Notes under the pieces: model-generated | Told to the model about the DNA's origin: nothing | The model's input: only the letters and a program-made list of their open reading frames with translations | Databases searched by the model: none | Shown: piece by piece, positions 17,008 through 24,030 of the stretch | How positions within the stretch are numbered: the first letter of the stretch is position 1 | Layout: each line of letters begins with the position of its first letter | Made by a program: the position numbers and the translations under genes | Origin: Oscillospiraceae bacterium | GTDB lineage: Bacteria > Bacillota > Clostridia > UBA1381 | DNA: 48,004 nucleotides | Reading direction: 5' to 3' | NCBI GenBank assembly: GCA_022509025.1 | Contig: JAFLUB010000021.1 | Location: forward strand, 1-48,004

Positions 17008-17248
17008 AAACCTCGATGATTTTATCGGAAAGGCTGCTCGTATCTTTTTCGGGCAGCTTTGCTTCGTTTCCAAGCAAATAATCTATTGAAACATTAAAAT
17101 GTTGTGCAATTCTAATTAATAGCTCAAAATCAGGCTGACGCTCTCCAGTTTCGTATCTCGTGTATGTCGGACGCTGGATATTTAATATGTCTGCCATCTG
17201 TTGTTGAGTAAGATTATTGTTCTCTCTTAATTTTTTAAGGTTTTCCAT
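16925..17248 (-). CDS. Phage repressor, XRE/HTH family
   Basis: 107 aa. HTH_3 domain at about 3-60 (LRENNNLTQQQMADILNIQRPTYTRYETG), then a C-terminal helical part likely to dimerise. There is no LexA-like peptidase domain. The start at 17248 has SD AGAGGTG; an upstream in-frame Met lacks one. It is divergent from the Cro-like gene, and its own promoter holds a GTGTC/GGCAC operator, so it should repress itself and maintain lysogeny. Confidence 0.88.
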   Translation of the reverse strand: MENLKKLRENNNLTQQQMADILNIQRPTYTRYETGERQPDFELLIRIAQHFNVSIDYLLGNEAKLPEKDTSSLSDKIIEVFNRLDEEKQNTVLAYAEFLASQNNQEK

Positions 17249-17268
17249 ATAAATCACCTCTTGATACT

Positions 17269-17330
17269 ATTATAAGTGTCAATAAGGCACAAGTCAACAA
17301 TTTTACACTCTATGTGTCAAAAAGACACAT
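17269..17330 (-). promoter_or_regulatory. Repressor promoter with two GTGTC-type operators
   Basis: Minus strand TTGACT (17297-17292), 17 bases, TATAAT (17274-17269). An imperfect palindrome GTGTC-AATAA-GGCAC (17276-17290) fills the spacer, and a perfect ATGTGTC-AAAAA-GACACAT (17312-17330) lies 38 bp away centre to centre. The likely ligand is the repressor. Confidence 0.8.
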
Positions 17331-17366
17331 TTGTGAAAAAAAAGTAAAGAAAATTTAAAAAAAGTA

Positions 17367-17414
17367 TTGACTTTGTGACAAAATGGTACTATAATAAAAG
17401 TACCGAAACGGTAC
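17367..17414 (+). promoter_or_regulatory. Early rightward promoter with GGTAC half-sites
   Basis: TTGACT (17367-17372), 17 bases, TATAAT (17390-17395). GGTACT (17385-17390), AGTACC (17399-17404) and GGTAC (17410-17414) form two overlapping palindromes, one spanning the -10 box and one just downstream (GTACC-GAAAC-GGTAC). They differ from the repressor operators, so a second regulator, probably the Cro-like protein, is expected here. Confidence 0.8.
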
Positions 17415-17429
17415 AAAGGAGGTGACGCA

Positions 17430-17645
17430 ATGCGTAAGTATCTAAAAAAATTACGAGAAAGTGCTGATATGACACAAGAAGATGTTTCAAAACACCTTGA
17501 AATTTCAAGAGCGTATTATGTAAGAATTGAGAACGGCGAACGGCAAAAAGACCTTGACCTATCAATTGTAATAAAACTGTCGGAACTGTTTAATGTCACC
17601 GTTGATTGGATAGCCGAACAGGAAAAGAAATATACGGCGGCTTAA
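17430..17645 (+). CDS. Cro-like XRE/HTH regulator
   Basis: 71 aa, essentially one HTH domain (LRESADMTQEDVSKHLEISRAYYVRIENG). SD AAAGGAGGTG. First gene of the rightward early transcript and divergent from the repressor, the classical Cro position. It likely binds the GGTAC-type sites in its own promoter. Confidence 0.87.
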   Translation: MRKYLKKLRESADMTQEDVSKHLEISRAYYVRIENGERQKDLDLSIVIKLSELFNVTVDWIAEQEKKYTAA

Positions 17646-17678
17646 AGGCGTGGACAAGCAGTATAGGGAGGTGAGAAT

Positions 17679-17843
17679 ATGGATAAGGGAAATAAAGAAT
17701 ATCTTGTAACCCTTGTAAAAAACCAATTAGACTTATTGGCTAAATTGACTGAGGAGGCAATTGAGACTCAGGAAGTCATAGAACTTACAGGGGCAATGGA
17801 GAGTATGGTAAATCTCTACATAGAAATACTAACCTCACTATAA
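17679..17843 (+). CDS. Small acidic early protein, unknown
   Basis: 54 aa (MDKGNKEYLVTLVKNQLDLL...), predicted helical with a Leu/Ile heptad-like pattern. Strong SD GGGAGGTGAG. Lies 33 bases after the Cro-like gene on the same transcript. No family recognised. Confidence 0.6.
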   Translation: MDKGNKEYLVTLVKNQLDLLAKLTEEAIETQEVIELTGAMESMVNLYIEILTSL

Positions 17844-17866
17844 AGCGTAAGGTTAGTATAAGTAAC

Positions 17867-18034
17867 TTATTCGTTGGCGTTTTTGGTTGCTTCTTTAACG
17901 CCCTCGTAAATAGCCTTAAAATATTCAGCGACATTTTTACCTGTTTCAGTACTTATTCTCGCCAGAGAATTATTTTGAAGCGACGCTGTGACAATTTGCG
18001 TTGTAATATCTAAGGCTTTAGATTTGTAAGACAT
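17867..18034 (-). CDS. Small orphan early-region protein on the opposite strand
   Basis: 55 aa (MSYKSKALDITTQIVTASLQ...GVKEATKNANE), probably all helical and soluble. It has SD AGGAGGTG and its own near-consensus promoter, so it can be expressed in the lysogen while the surrounding rightward genes are off. No family recognised. Confidence 0.68.
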   Translation of the reverse strand: MSYKSKALDITTQIVTASLQNNSLARISTETGKNVAEYFKAIYEGVKEATKNANE

Positions 18035-18060
18035 GCTATAAACACCTCCTTTCTATGGTG

Positions 18061-18089
18061 ATTATAGCACGGAGAATGTTGAAAATCAA
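18061..18089 (-). promoter_or_regulatory. Promoter of the minus-strand small gene
   Basis: TTGATT (18089-18084), 17 bases, TATAAT (18066-18061) on the minus strand. Confidence 0.82.
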
Positions 18090-18109
18090 CAAGAAAGGTG
18101 GAAGGGAAA

Positions 18110-18248
18110 ATGAAAAAGTACGAACGATGCATCACAGATACCCGCTATTTTGGGAAGTCTGGGCTTTGATGAAGAAGAAACAACTATTGAAATTGACGCT
18201 GATGGCGCAGAGGAAGTAGTCGCTATTTTGGAAAGCCTTAATGTTTAA
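18110..18248 (+). pseudogene. Small early ORF, apparently frameshifted
   Basis: An ATG with a purine-rich SD (AGGTGGAAGGG) opens a frame of only 18 codons (MKKYERCITDTR...). In another frame the rest of the segment looks strongly coding (PAILGSLGFDEEETTIEIDA, then DGAEEVVAILESLNV and a stop at 18248) but has no start codon with an SD. The simplest reading is one indel in a small gene. Programmed shifting or a TTG start at 18162 or nearby cannot be excluded. Confidence 0.45.
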
Positions 18249-18266
18249 TTAAAAGGAGTGATTTTA

Positions 18267-18464
18267 ATGGCAAGAGAGAAACCGGCATACCGGGATAATT
18301 TAGAACTCTTAAATGAGAGATTCCCCAATAAGGTTCTTATATCGTTTGCTGAGTTGGTACGATTTTTCGGCCTAAACCGTAAAACGGTACGCAAATGGCT
18401 TGATGAACACGATATAGAGGGAAATTATTTCTCAATCGCTACATTAGCAAGAGCGATGTCGTAA
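18267..18464 (+). CDS. Excisionase-like HTH protein
   Basis: 65 aa. A winged-helix/MerR-like DNA-binding motif covers the centre (FAELVRFFGLNRKTVRKWLDEHDI). The size and position in the early region suggest an excisionase or small regulator. ATG 18267 is chosen over GTG 18258 because SD AAAGGAG is correctly spaced from it. Confidence 0.65.
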   Translation: MAREKPAYRDNLELLNERFPNKVLISFAELVRFFGLNRKTVRKWLDEHDIEGNYFSIATLARAMS

Positions 18465-18483
18465 ATAAAAATATATACAGCTT

Positions 18484-18603
18484 GCAGGCATAATCAAGCT
18501 GCTTCGGAATGAAAATACTCTTTTCTTTATAAAATAGCTACACCCATATTCGCAAAGTGTACTCGACCCTCAATCGTCACCGAAGCAGTTTGCCTATGCT
18601 TGC
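18484..18603. repeat. Long inverted repeat in a gene-free stretch
   Basis: 24-base arms at 18484-18507 and 18580-18603 match as inverted repeats at 20 of 24 positions, including nine consecutive perfect pairs (CTGCTTCGG with CCGAAGCAG). The 72-base loop codes for nothing visible. It could be a structured RNA, a protein-binding site or a replication element. Confidence 0.5.
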
Positions 18604-18618
18604 GAGCATGTAAGGGAG

Positions 18619-18858
18619 ATGAAATGTGTGTTTGAAAGAATTGGACAACTATACAAGTACATAAAGAGTATGAACCGCGAGGGTTTTGATATGCTTGTCG
18701 ATGCTGCGTGTGACATTGTGAGTAACAAGAATTACCGCAAGCCCGACGCTGAGCTTACACCGGAGCAGTTTAACAGGTCTGTCAGATGTGTACTTAACAT
18801 GGTAGAGAAAAACTACTGTACGAGCAGACACGAAAGCAGGGATTGTTGTGAAGCGTGA
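18619..18858 (+). CDS. Small early phage protein, unknown
   Basis: 79 aa from ATG 18619, or 76 aa from GTG 18628, which is better spaced from AAGGGAG. It is Cys-containing and helical (REGFDMLVDAACDIVSNKNY). It resembles no family I know. The stop overlaps the next small gene. Confidence 0.55.
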   Translation: MKCVFERIGQLYKYIKSMNREGFDMLVDAACDIVSNKNYRKPDAELTPEQFNRSVRCVLNMVEKNYCTSRHESRDCCEA

Positions 18859-18949
18859 GACAGTGGAGTACATAATATTCACGATTTTTCTGGCGGTGCT
18901 GATATTCTTATGTGAATACGGCGTAATGTTTTATATTGCGGAAAGGTAG
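18848..18949 (+). CDS. Tiny single-pass membrane protein
   Basis: 33 aa from GTG (VKRETVEYIIFTIFLAVLIF...). Almost entirely one membrane helix, flanked by charged ends. It overlaps the previous gene by 11 bases, suggesting coupling. Unknown function. Confidence 0.5.
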   Translation: MKRETVEYIIFTIFLAVLIFLCEYGVMFYIAER

Positions 18950-18958
18950 GTGAGAGGA

Positions 18959-19129
18959 ATGACGGCAAAAATGATATATGACATCTTAGACAGGGAAGGT
19001 AATCTTGACGGTGTACCAATAACTGTAGACGGCATGGAAATCAAACAGGTTGTTATGGTATACGGCGAAGAAAGTGCTGTTGAGGATTACGATATAAAGC
19101 GGATTGAGTTACGCTTAGAAAGCGAATGA
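18959..19129 (+). CDS. Small early phage protein, unknown
   Basis: 56 aa (MTAKMIYDILDREGNLDGVP...), acidic, mixed alpha/beta. SD GAGAGGA. No family recognised. Its stop lies inside a hairpin (19126-19158). Confidence 0.55.
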   Translation: MTAKMIYDILDREGNLDGVPITVDGMEIKQVVMVYGEESAVEDYDIKRIELRLESE

Positions 19130-19158
19130 CCGCCTGAGCTGGCACTCAAAACGGTCAT
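19126..19158 (+). other. Hairpin between early genes
   Basis: ATGACCG (19126-19132) pairs with CGGTCAT (19152-19158), with an inner TGAG/CTCA stem. No T-run follows, so it is more likely an RNA processing, stability or protein-binding element than a terminator. Confidence 0.4.
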
Positions 19159-19211
19159 AGGCATTAAAATTTAATGTACTTTTATTATATCACAGGAAAG
19201 GAATGTTGTCA

Positions 19212-19454
19212 ATGACATACGAAAACGACAGTCCCGCGGCGTTAATGGCGATGGAGCGGGACCGTACAGGAAACTACGGCGATTATGACGAGCCTGAACC
19301 TGTTATAAAGAAATGTCCATGCTGCAATTCTAAAATAGATGTTGTATATGGTGCAGGTCAGGAAATAAGAGAGTTCTACCGCATAGGTGGCGATATAATC
19401 GGATGCAACCTGTGTGTTGAGAAAATAGACGAATACGGAGGAGAAGTAGCATGA
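19212..19454 (+). CDS. Small zinc-ribbon-like phage protein
   Basis: 80 aa from ATG 19212, nine bases after SD AAAGGA; an upstream in-frame ATG at 19203 touches the SD. Two Cys pairs (CPCC, CNLC) about 30 residues apart suggest a zinc-binding knuckle. Overlaps the annealing-protein gene by four bases. Confidence 0.6.
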   Translation: MTYENDSPAALMAMERDRTGNYGDYDEPEPVIKKCPCCNSKIDVVYGAGQEIREFYRIGGDIIGCNLCVEKIDEYGGEVA

Positions 19455-20212
19455 GCGGTATAGATTTAAGAAGATTGCGCGAACCGTTTAAACCCTCTGA
19501 AATAGAGTGGCGTGTTGGAGCGACAAACAAGGCTAAGACAAAAGGGATTGCATTGCCGTACATAACTAATAGAGCTGTACAAAATAGACTTGATGAAGTA
19601 TGCGGCGCAGAGAATTGGCAAAACGAGTTTATTCGTTGGGGTGAAAACAGTCAAATTTGCAAAATTACCATATTTATTGATGGACGCGCAGTAACAAAAG
19701 AAGATGGCGCGGATAATACAAAAGTTGACCCTACGAAGGGCGGATTATCAAACGCTATGAAAAGAGCAGCGGCACAATGGGGTATAGGTCGATACCTATA
19801 TGACTTGCCTACTTACTGGATGGATATAGCAGAAGCGGGTGGATCGTATAAGTTGAATGGGGATTTACCACAGTTGCCGAAATGGGCGCTTCCGAAGGAT
19901 TATACCGGCAAAATAGAATATGCCCATAGCGGTGATACATATGATGAGCAGAACGCAAGTCTTGACGAGTTTTTGAACAATAATATGTCTGACGCGGATA
20001 AGCAACTGCCGAAAGATAAAGCTGAAAATCTTTTGAAAGTCCTTAAATCATATGAGGAACAGAATCTATTAGAGATAAAAAAAGTATATCAGTATTTCAA
20101 AGTCAGAGATGTATATGCGCTTACAAATAGACAATATGCAGAGTGCCTAAGAACTCTTAACGCTAAAGATGCAAAAGCAGAAAAAGAGAAAAAGAGCGGT
20201 GCGAAGAAATGA
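19451..20212 (+). CDS. Rad52/Rad22-type single-strand annealing protein
   Basis: 253 aa. The first 160 residues match the Rad52/22 family of phage annealing proteins (LPYITNRAVQNRLDEVCGAENW; LSNAMKRAAAQWGIGRYLYDLP). These bind ssDNA and pair complementary strands in phage recombination. The C-terminal third is charged and probably flexible, ending in KEKKSGAKK. First of a tightly overlapping recombination/replication block. Confidence 0.88.
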   Translation: MSGIDLRRLREPFKPSEIEWRVGATNKAKTKGIALPYITNRAVQNRLDEVCGAENWQNEFIRWGENSQICKITIFIDGRAVTKEDGADNTKVDPTKGGLSNAMKRAAAQWGIGRYLYDLPTYWMDIAEAGGSYKLNGDLPQLPKWALPKDYTGKIEYAHSGDTYDEQNASLDEFLNNNMSDADKQLPKDKAENLLKVLKSYEEQNLLEIKKVYQYFKVRDVYALTNRQYAECLRTLNAKDAKAEKEKKSGAKK

Positions 20213-20757
20213 GTAAGCAGCAGATATTTACCAAGTCGGACGGTATCAAGGCGGTGGCGTGGCTATCGTCCTTGATAGCGTCACTGGACGATAAAAAGAA
20301 ATATGTCGTTGAAGTCAAGCAGTACAAGCATGGACGCTCACTTGATGCAAACGCTTACTGTTGGACGCTGATAGACCAGTTGACAGCGGTTATGTATAAG
20401 AGCCTTTCACGCCGTGAACCGGGCATAAAAAAAGAAGATGTCAAAATGCGTATTTACAAAAACGCTATTAAGGAAATCGGCGGTGTGTCTGAGATTATAT
20501 GCGTACAGGAAAAGGCAGTGGACAAGCTGATAGAGAGTTGGTGCTGTCATGGTCTGGGTTGGCAAGCAGAGAAGTTTGACAGCAAAATAGACGGATGTGT
20601 GAATGTGACGCTATATTACGGCTCTTCTGTTTACGATACAGCGCAGATGTCACGGCTTATTGACAGCATTGTACAAGAGTGTCAGGCACAGGGCATTGAA
20701 ACAATGACACCTGACGAGATTGCACGGCTGAAAGCGACCTGGAGGACAGAGAAGTGA
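20209..20757 (+). CDS. NinB-like phage recombination protein
   Basis: 182 aa. The central motif (YKHGRSLDANAYCWTLIDQL) is the hallmark of NinB/Orf-like proteins, which act as recombination mediators on SSB-coated DNA. Overlaps both neighbours by four bases. It co-occurs with Rad52-type proteins in many Firmicutes phages. Confidence 0.8.
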   Translation: MSKQQIFTKSDGIKAVAWLSSLIASLDDKKKYVVEVKQYKHGRSLDANAYCWTLIDQLTAVMYKSLSRREPGIKKEDVKMRIYKNAIKEIGGVSEIICVQEKAVDKLIESWCCHGLGWQAEKFDSKIDGCVNVTLYYGSSVYDTAQMSRLIDSIVQECQAQGIETMTPDEIARLKATWRTEK

Positions 20758-21026
20758 GAGAATGCTTTTTATGCGGACGAAACGGCAACGGCGACCGCTT
20801 AGAACGCCATCACATCTTCGGAGGTCCTAACCGTAAGAAATCAGAGAAATACGGCTTAGTTGTTTACCTTTGTGGAGAACGCTGTCACCGTAACGGCGAA
20901 TATGCCGCGCATCGGAACAAAGACACGGCAGCGTATCTGCACAGGTACGGACAGGAAAAGGCAATGAAAGAGCAAGGCTGGACTGTTGAGCAGTTCAGGA
21001 AGGTATTTGGAAGGAATTATTTATGA
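20754..21026 (+). CDS. Small HNH-like zinc protein
   Basis: 90 aa. CxxC at the N-terminus (CFLCGR), then RHHIFGG, a second Cys and His set (CGERCHRNGEYAAH): an HNH/treble-clef arrangement. It may be a structure-specific nuclease acting with the NinB-like protein; activity is inferred. Confidence 0.7.
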   Translation: MRECFLCGRNGNGDRLERHHIFGGPNRKKSEKYGLVVYLCGERCHRNGEYAAHRNKDTAAYLHRYGQEKAMKEQGWTVEQFRKVFGRNYL

Positions 21027-21163
21027 CAGAAAAAGAGCGAATTAACGATCCTGTAGATTCTTTTGACGGTGGTTATCATTTGTTTGCTAAAGAACAGCAT
21101 AAGAAGCGAGTAAGAAAAACACCTGACAGAATTAATTATGCCATACGACAATTTGAACATTAA
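21023..21163 (+). CDS. Small basic phage protein, unknown
   Basis: 46 aa (MTEKERINDPVDSFDGGYHL...RINYAIRQFEH), starting four bases inside the previous gene. Similar short proteins occur at this place in Clostridia phages, but no function is known to me. Confidence 0.6.
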   Translation: MTEKERINDPVDSFDGGYHLFAKEQHKKRVRKTPDRINYAIRQFEH

Positions 21164-21188
21164 GATTTTAAATGAATAGGAGAAAAGC

Positions 21189-21599
21189 ATGAACAAAGTT
21201 ATTTTAATGGGACGGCTGACAAAAGACCCGGAACAGCGTCAGACACCAAACGGAACAACGGTCACACGGTTTTCAATAGCCGTAAACAGGCGCTTTGCAA
21301 AAGATACAACGGATTTTATAAACTGCGTTGCGTGGAAAAAGACAGGCGAATTTATATCAAGGTATTTCAGCAAGGGCAGTATGATAGCCGTTGTAGGTAG
21401 CATACAGAGCCGTACATGGGACGGTCAGGACGGCAAGAAGCGGTACGCCACTGAGGTGAATGTAGACGAGGCATATTTTACAGGCTCAAAAGCAGATACA
21501 CAGGGCGATAATCAGTATTCTCAGTTACCGAATGCCGGTGATTTTGAGGGTGATGAGTTTGCTGACCTTGATGTAAACGAAGATTATTTACCATTTTAA
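21189..21599 (+). CDS. ssb: Single-stranded DNA-binding protein
   Basis: 136 aa. OB-fold domain (MNKVILMGRLTKDPEQR; FINCVAWKKTGEFISRYFSKG) and an acidic tail ending DVNEDYLPF, the peptide that recruits repair and replication partners. SD AGGAGA. Lies between recombination and replication genes. Confidence 0.96.
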   Translation: MNKVILMGRLTKDPEQRQTPNGTTVTRFSIAVNRRFAKDTTDFINCVAWKKTGEFISRYFSKGSMIAVVGSIQSRTWDGQDGKKRYATEVNVDEAYFTGSKADTQGDNQYSQLPNAGDFEGDEFADLDVNEDYLPF

Positions 21600-21611
21600 C
21601 GAGGTGAGATG

Positions 21612-22490
21612 ATGGCAAGACCACAAAAAAAAGGACTTGATTATTTTCCTTTTGATGTGGGGTTCTTCAATGACAGGAAGATAAGGGAGCTACGAGGTAA
21701 GTACGGCTCTGATGGAATAACGATATACATATATCTGTTGTGCCTTATATACGAGGACAAAGGATATTATATCAAACTGGATGACGGCTTTGATTATGTG
21801 GTTTCAGCCGATTTAAATATGGATAATGAGAAAATAGGGCAGATTATAAACTTCTTATGTAAACGGTCACTGTTCGACAACACACTTTTTACATCGGACA
21901 AGGTTTTAACTTCCCGCGGTATACAGACGAGATATCAGGAAGCGAAAAAAGGCGCGAAGCGTGATATCTATGTTGATAAATATTGGCTTTTGGATGAAAA
22001 CGAAACCCAAAAGCATATTAAGTGTACAAATTTTCAAAGTATTTCTGAGAAAAACGGCGGTTATTCCAAGAAAAACTATAGTTATTCCGAAGAAAAACCC
22101 TATAAAATAAAGGAAAGTAAATTAAATAAAAGTAAAGTAGAGGAAATAAAAGAGCTTGCTTCTGCCGTTCCTCAGAGCATTATTGATTTATATCAGAATA
22201 ACATAGCGCCTTTGACACCTATTGTATTTCACAGCATAGAGGACTGGCTTGAATCTATGGACGCTGATGTAATTGAATATGCGATAAAGGAAGCGGCAGC
22301 ACATAATAAGCGTAATTGGAGATATATTGAGGCGATAATTCGCAATCATTTTAACGCCGGCAGAACAACCTTTGCCGCAGTAGAGGACGCGGCACGGAAC
22401 CGTAAGCGACCTGATGCGGACGCAAGCTTTAATAATGATGATGGCGTTGATTATGACGAGCTTGAAAAGATAATGAGGGAGAAGATGTAA
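21612..22490 (+). CDS. Phage replication initiator, DUF4373/DnaD type
   Basis: 292 aa. The N-terminal half (GLDYFPFDVGFFNDRKIRELRG) is the DUF4373 winged-helix domain of Lin1244/Lin1753-like proteins, and the C-terminal part (LYQNNIAPLTP...YAIKEAAAHNKRNWRYIEAI) is a DnaD/DnaB_2 domain used to recruit helicase loaders. The middle is Lys/Ser-rich and probably a linker. ATG 21612 fits SD GAGGTGAG better than ATG 21609. Confidence 0.88.
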   Translation: MARPQKKGLDYFPFDVGFFNDRKIRELRGKYGSDGITIYIYLLCLIYEDKGYYIKLDDGFDYVVSADLNMDNEKIGQIINFLCKRSLFDNTLFTSDKVLTSRGIQTRYQEAKKGAKRDIYVDKYWLLDENETQKHIKCTNFQSISEKNGGYSKKNYSYSEEKPYKIKESKLNKSKVEEIKELASAVPQSIIDLYQNNIAPLTPIVFHSIEDWLESMDADVIEYAIKEAAAHNKRNWRYIEAIIRNHFNAGRTTFAAVEDAARNRKRPDADASFNNDDGVDYDELEKIMREKM

Positions 22491-22976
22491 ATGAGTATTT
22501 TAGCAATAGACCCCGGCAATAAAGAAAGCGGCTGGGTCATAATGGACGAGGAGACGCTTGAGCCGATTTCTTTCGGAAAACACGAAAATAAGAGTTTAGA
22601 TGTGTCAATTTGCAGCATATCACCATCTCCCTACACAGCAGTGGTAATAGAGCGTGTAGCCTGTTATGGTATGCCTGTCGGAAAAGAAGTTTTTGAAACT
22701 TGTGAATGGATTGGACGGTTTACAGAGGCGCTTGAAAGCCGCGGTGCAGAGGTGCATTACATAACACGCAAGGACGAAAAACTAAACCTTTGTAACTCCA
22801 TGCAGGCAAAGGACAGCAATATACGCCGTGCGCTTATAGACCGATTTGCACAGCACGACCTGAAGAACGGCAAAGGGACAAAGGATAATCCTGATTGGTT
22901 CTACGGCTTTAAGGCGGATATATGGGTGGCGTATGCTGTCGGGGTTACTTGGTGCGATATGCAGAGGGAGGTTTGA
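22491..22976 (+). CDS. RuvC-like Holliday junction resolvase
   Basis: 161 aa with the RNase H-like fold. Acidic residues are placed as in RuvC: Asp7 (LAIDPGNKESGW), Glu54 (VVIER) and Asp143 (KADIWVAYAVG). Phage resolvases of this type process branched DNA before packaging. It starts directly after the initiator stop. Confidence 0.82.
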   Translation: MSILAIDPGNKESGWVIMDEETLEPISFGKHENKSLDVSICSISPSPYTAVVIERVACYGMPVGKEVFETCEWIGRFTEALESRGAEVHYITRKDEKLNLCNSMQAKDSNIRRALIDRFAQHDLKNGKGTKDNPDWFYGFKADIWVAYAVGVTWCDMQREV

Positions 22977-22978
22977 AA

Positions 22979-23314
22979 ATGGTAGACAGAAAGACGTCTA
23001 AAGCTGTAGCCAATAAGTACGGTTACACAGCACAGGCGGGACAACTTACAGAGGAATGCGCCGAGCTTATTGTTGCGCTCAATAAATTCAACCGTGCCGG
23101 AGGGATGGACGGACTTAACAATAAGTCAGATTCAGAATCCGCAAAGCGTAGACGCAAGCAGATTATAGAGGAAATAGCAGATGTAGCGATTATGCTTGAC
23201 CAGATTATATATTTACTTGACGCTGATTATGAGGTGCAGAACGAGATAAAGTTTAAACAATGGCGAGAGAGTGAGCGGATAAAGAGGCGGGGTGAGAAAA
23301 AATGCAACGATTAA
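22979..23314 (+). CDS. MazG-like nucleotide pyrophosphohydrolase
   Basis: 111 aa from ATG 22979 with SD GGGAGG. The metal-binding motif EExxE (LTEECAELIVAL) and the later ExxD (EEIADVAIMLDQ) mark an all-alpha NTP pyrophosphatase. Phage MazG-like proteins hydrolyse NTPs or (p)ppGpp-like signals; the substrate here is unknown. Confidence 0.82.
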   Translation: MVDRKTSKAVANKYGYTAQAGQLTEECAELIVALNKFNRAGGMDGLNNKSDSESAKRRRKQIIEEIADVAIMLDQIIYLLDADYEVQNEIKFKQWRESERIKRRGEKKCND

Positions 23315-23790
23315 CAAAAAAATACCCGAATGGAAATATAACGATTGATACGTCAAATTTTACGACACATCAGGAAGTAATAGATTCAGAAATACAATGT
23401 AGCGAACCTATTAAGGCGGCAGTGGAACGGTTGTATGAATATGAGAATGCGGAAAAACACGGACAATGGACAATTAACGAAAACAAATTTGCTGTTTGTT
23501 CAAAATGTCAAGGAAGCTATTATCAAGAACCGCACGGTATATATTTGTATAATTATTGCCCGCACTGTGGCACGAAGATGGGGGAGTCTGAGAACGCGGT
23601 GGAAAGCACCCGGACAAACTATGACCGCATAAAGAATATGAGTATTGAGGAAATGGGGGCGTTTTTATATAGTGTCACAGACTGCCATTCTTGTCCGGCG
23701 AGACGTCGGTGTGCTGATAGAGATTGGAGTGATTTGAGAACTTGTACTTCTACTTTGCTCGAATGGCTTGAAAGCGAGGCGGAGGAATGA
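23302..23790 (+). CDS. Zinc-ribbon phage protein, unknown
   Basis: 162 aa. The N-terminus (MQRLTKKYPNGNITID) is typical of a common Clostridia phage family. A zinc ribbon CSKC...CPHCGTKM sits in the middle and a second Cys cluster (CHSCPARRRC) near the end. Overlaps both neighbours. Confidence 0.7.
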   Translation: MQRLTKKYPNGNITIDTSNFTTHQEVIDSEIQCSEPIKAAVERLYEYENAEKHGQWTINENKFAVCSKCQGSYYQEPHGIYLYNYCPHCGTKMGESENAVESTRTNYDRIKNMSIEEMGAFLYSVTDCHSCPARRRCADRDWSDLRTCTSTLLEWLESEAEE

Positions 23791-24026
23791 AACAATACTG
23801 TAGATACTGCGCTTTTTGTAGTGAGGTTGATGGCGGGTATTATTGCGGTGAAGAAGAGCATCTTATGACTGAAAACGATATAAAGCGCATGAATAAGTGT
23901 AAACTTTATGCCTATACAGATTGCGGTGATATTATCACAGGAAAACAGTATCAGCCGAGAGAGCGATACAAAAAGCACGATAAACAGCCCCCACAGGGTG
24001 AACAAATAGAATTGGAAAGGATATAA
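23787..24026 (+). CDS. Cys-rich small phage protein
   Basis: 79 aa. The N-terminal CRYCAFC and GGYYCGE pattern suggests a small metal-binding domain; the C-terminus is charged. Overlaps the previous stop by ATGA. Function unknown. Confidence 0.65.
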   Translation: MKQYCRYCAFCSEVDGGYYCGEEEHLMTENDIKRMNKCKLYAYTDCGDIITGKQYQPRERYKKHDKQPPQGEQIELERI

Positions 24027-24030
24027 GACT

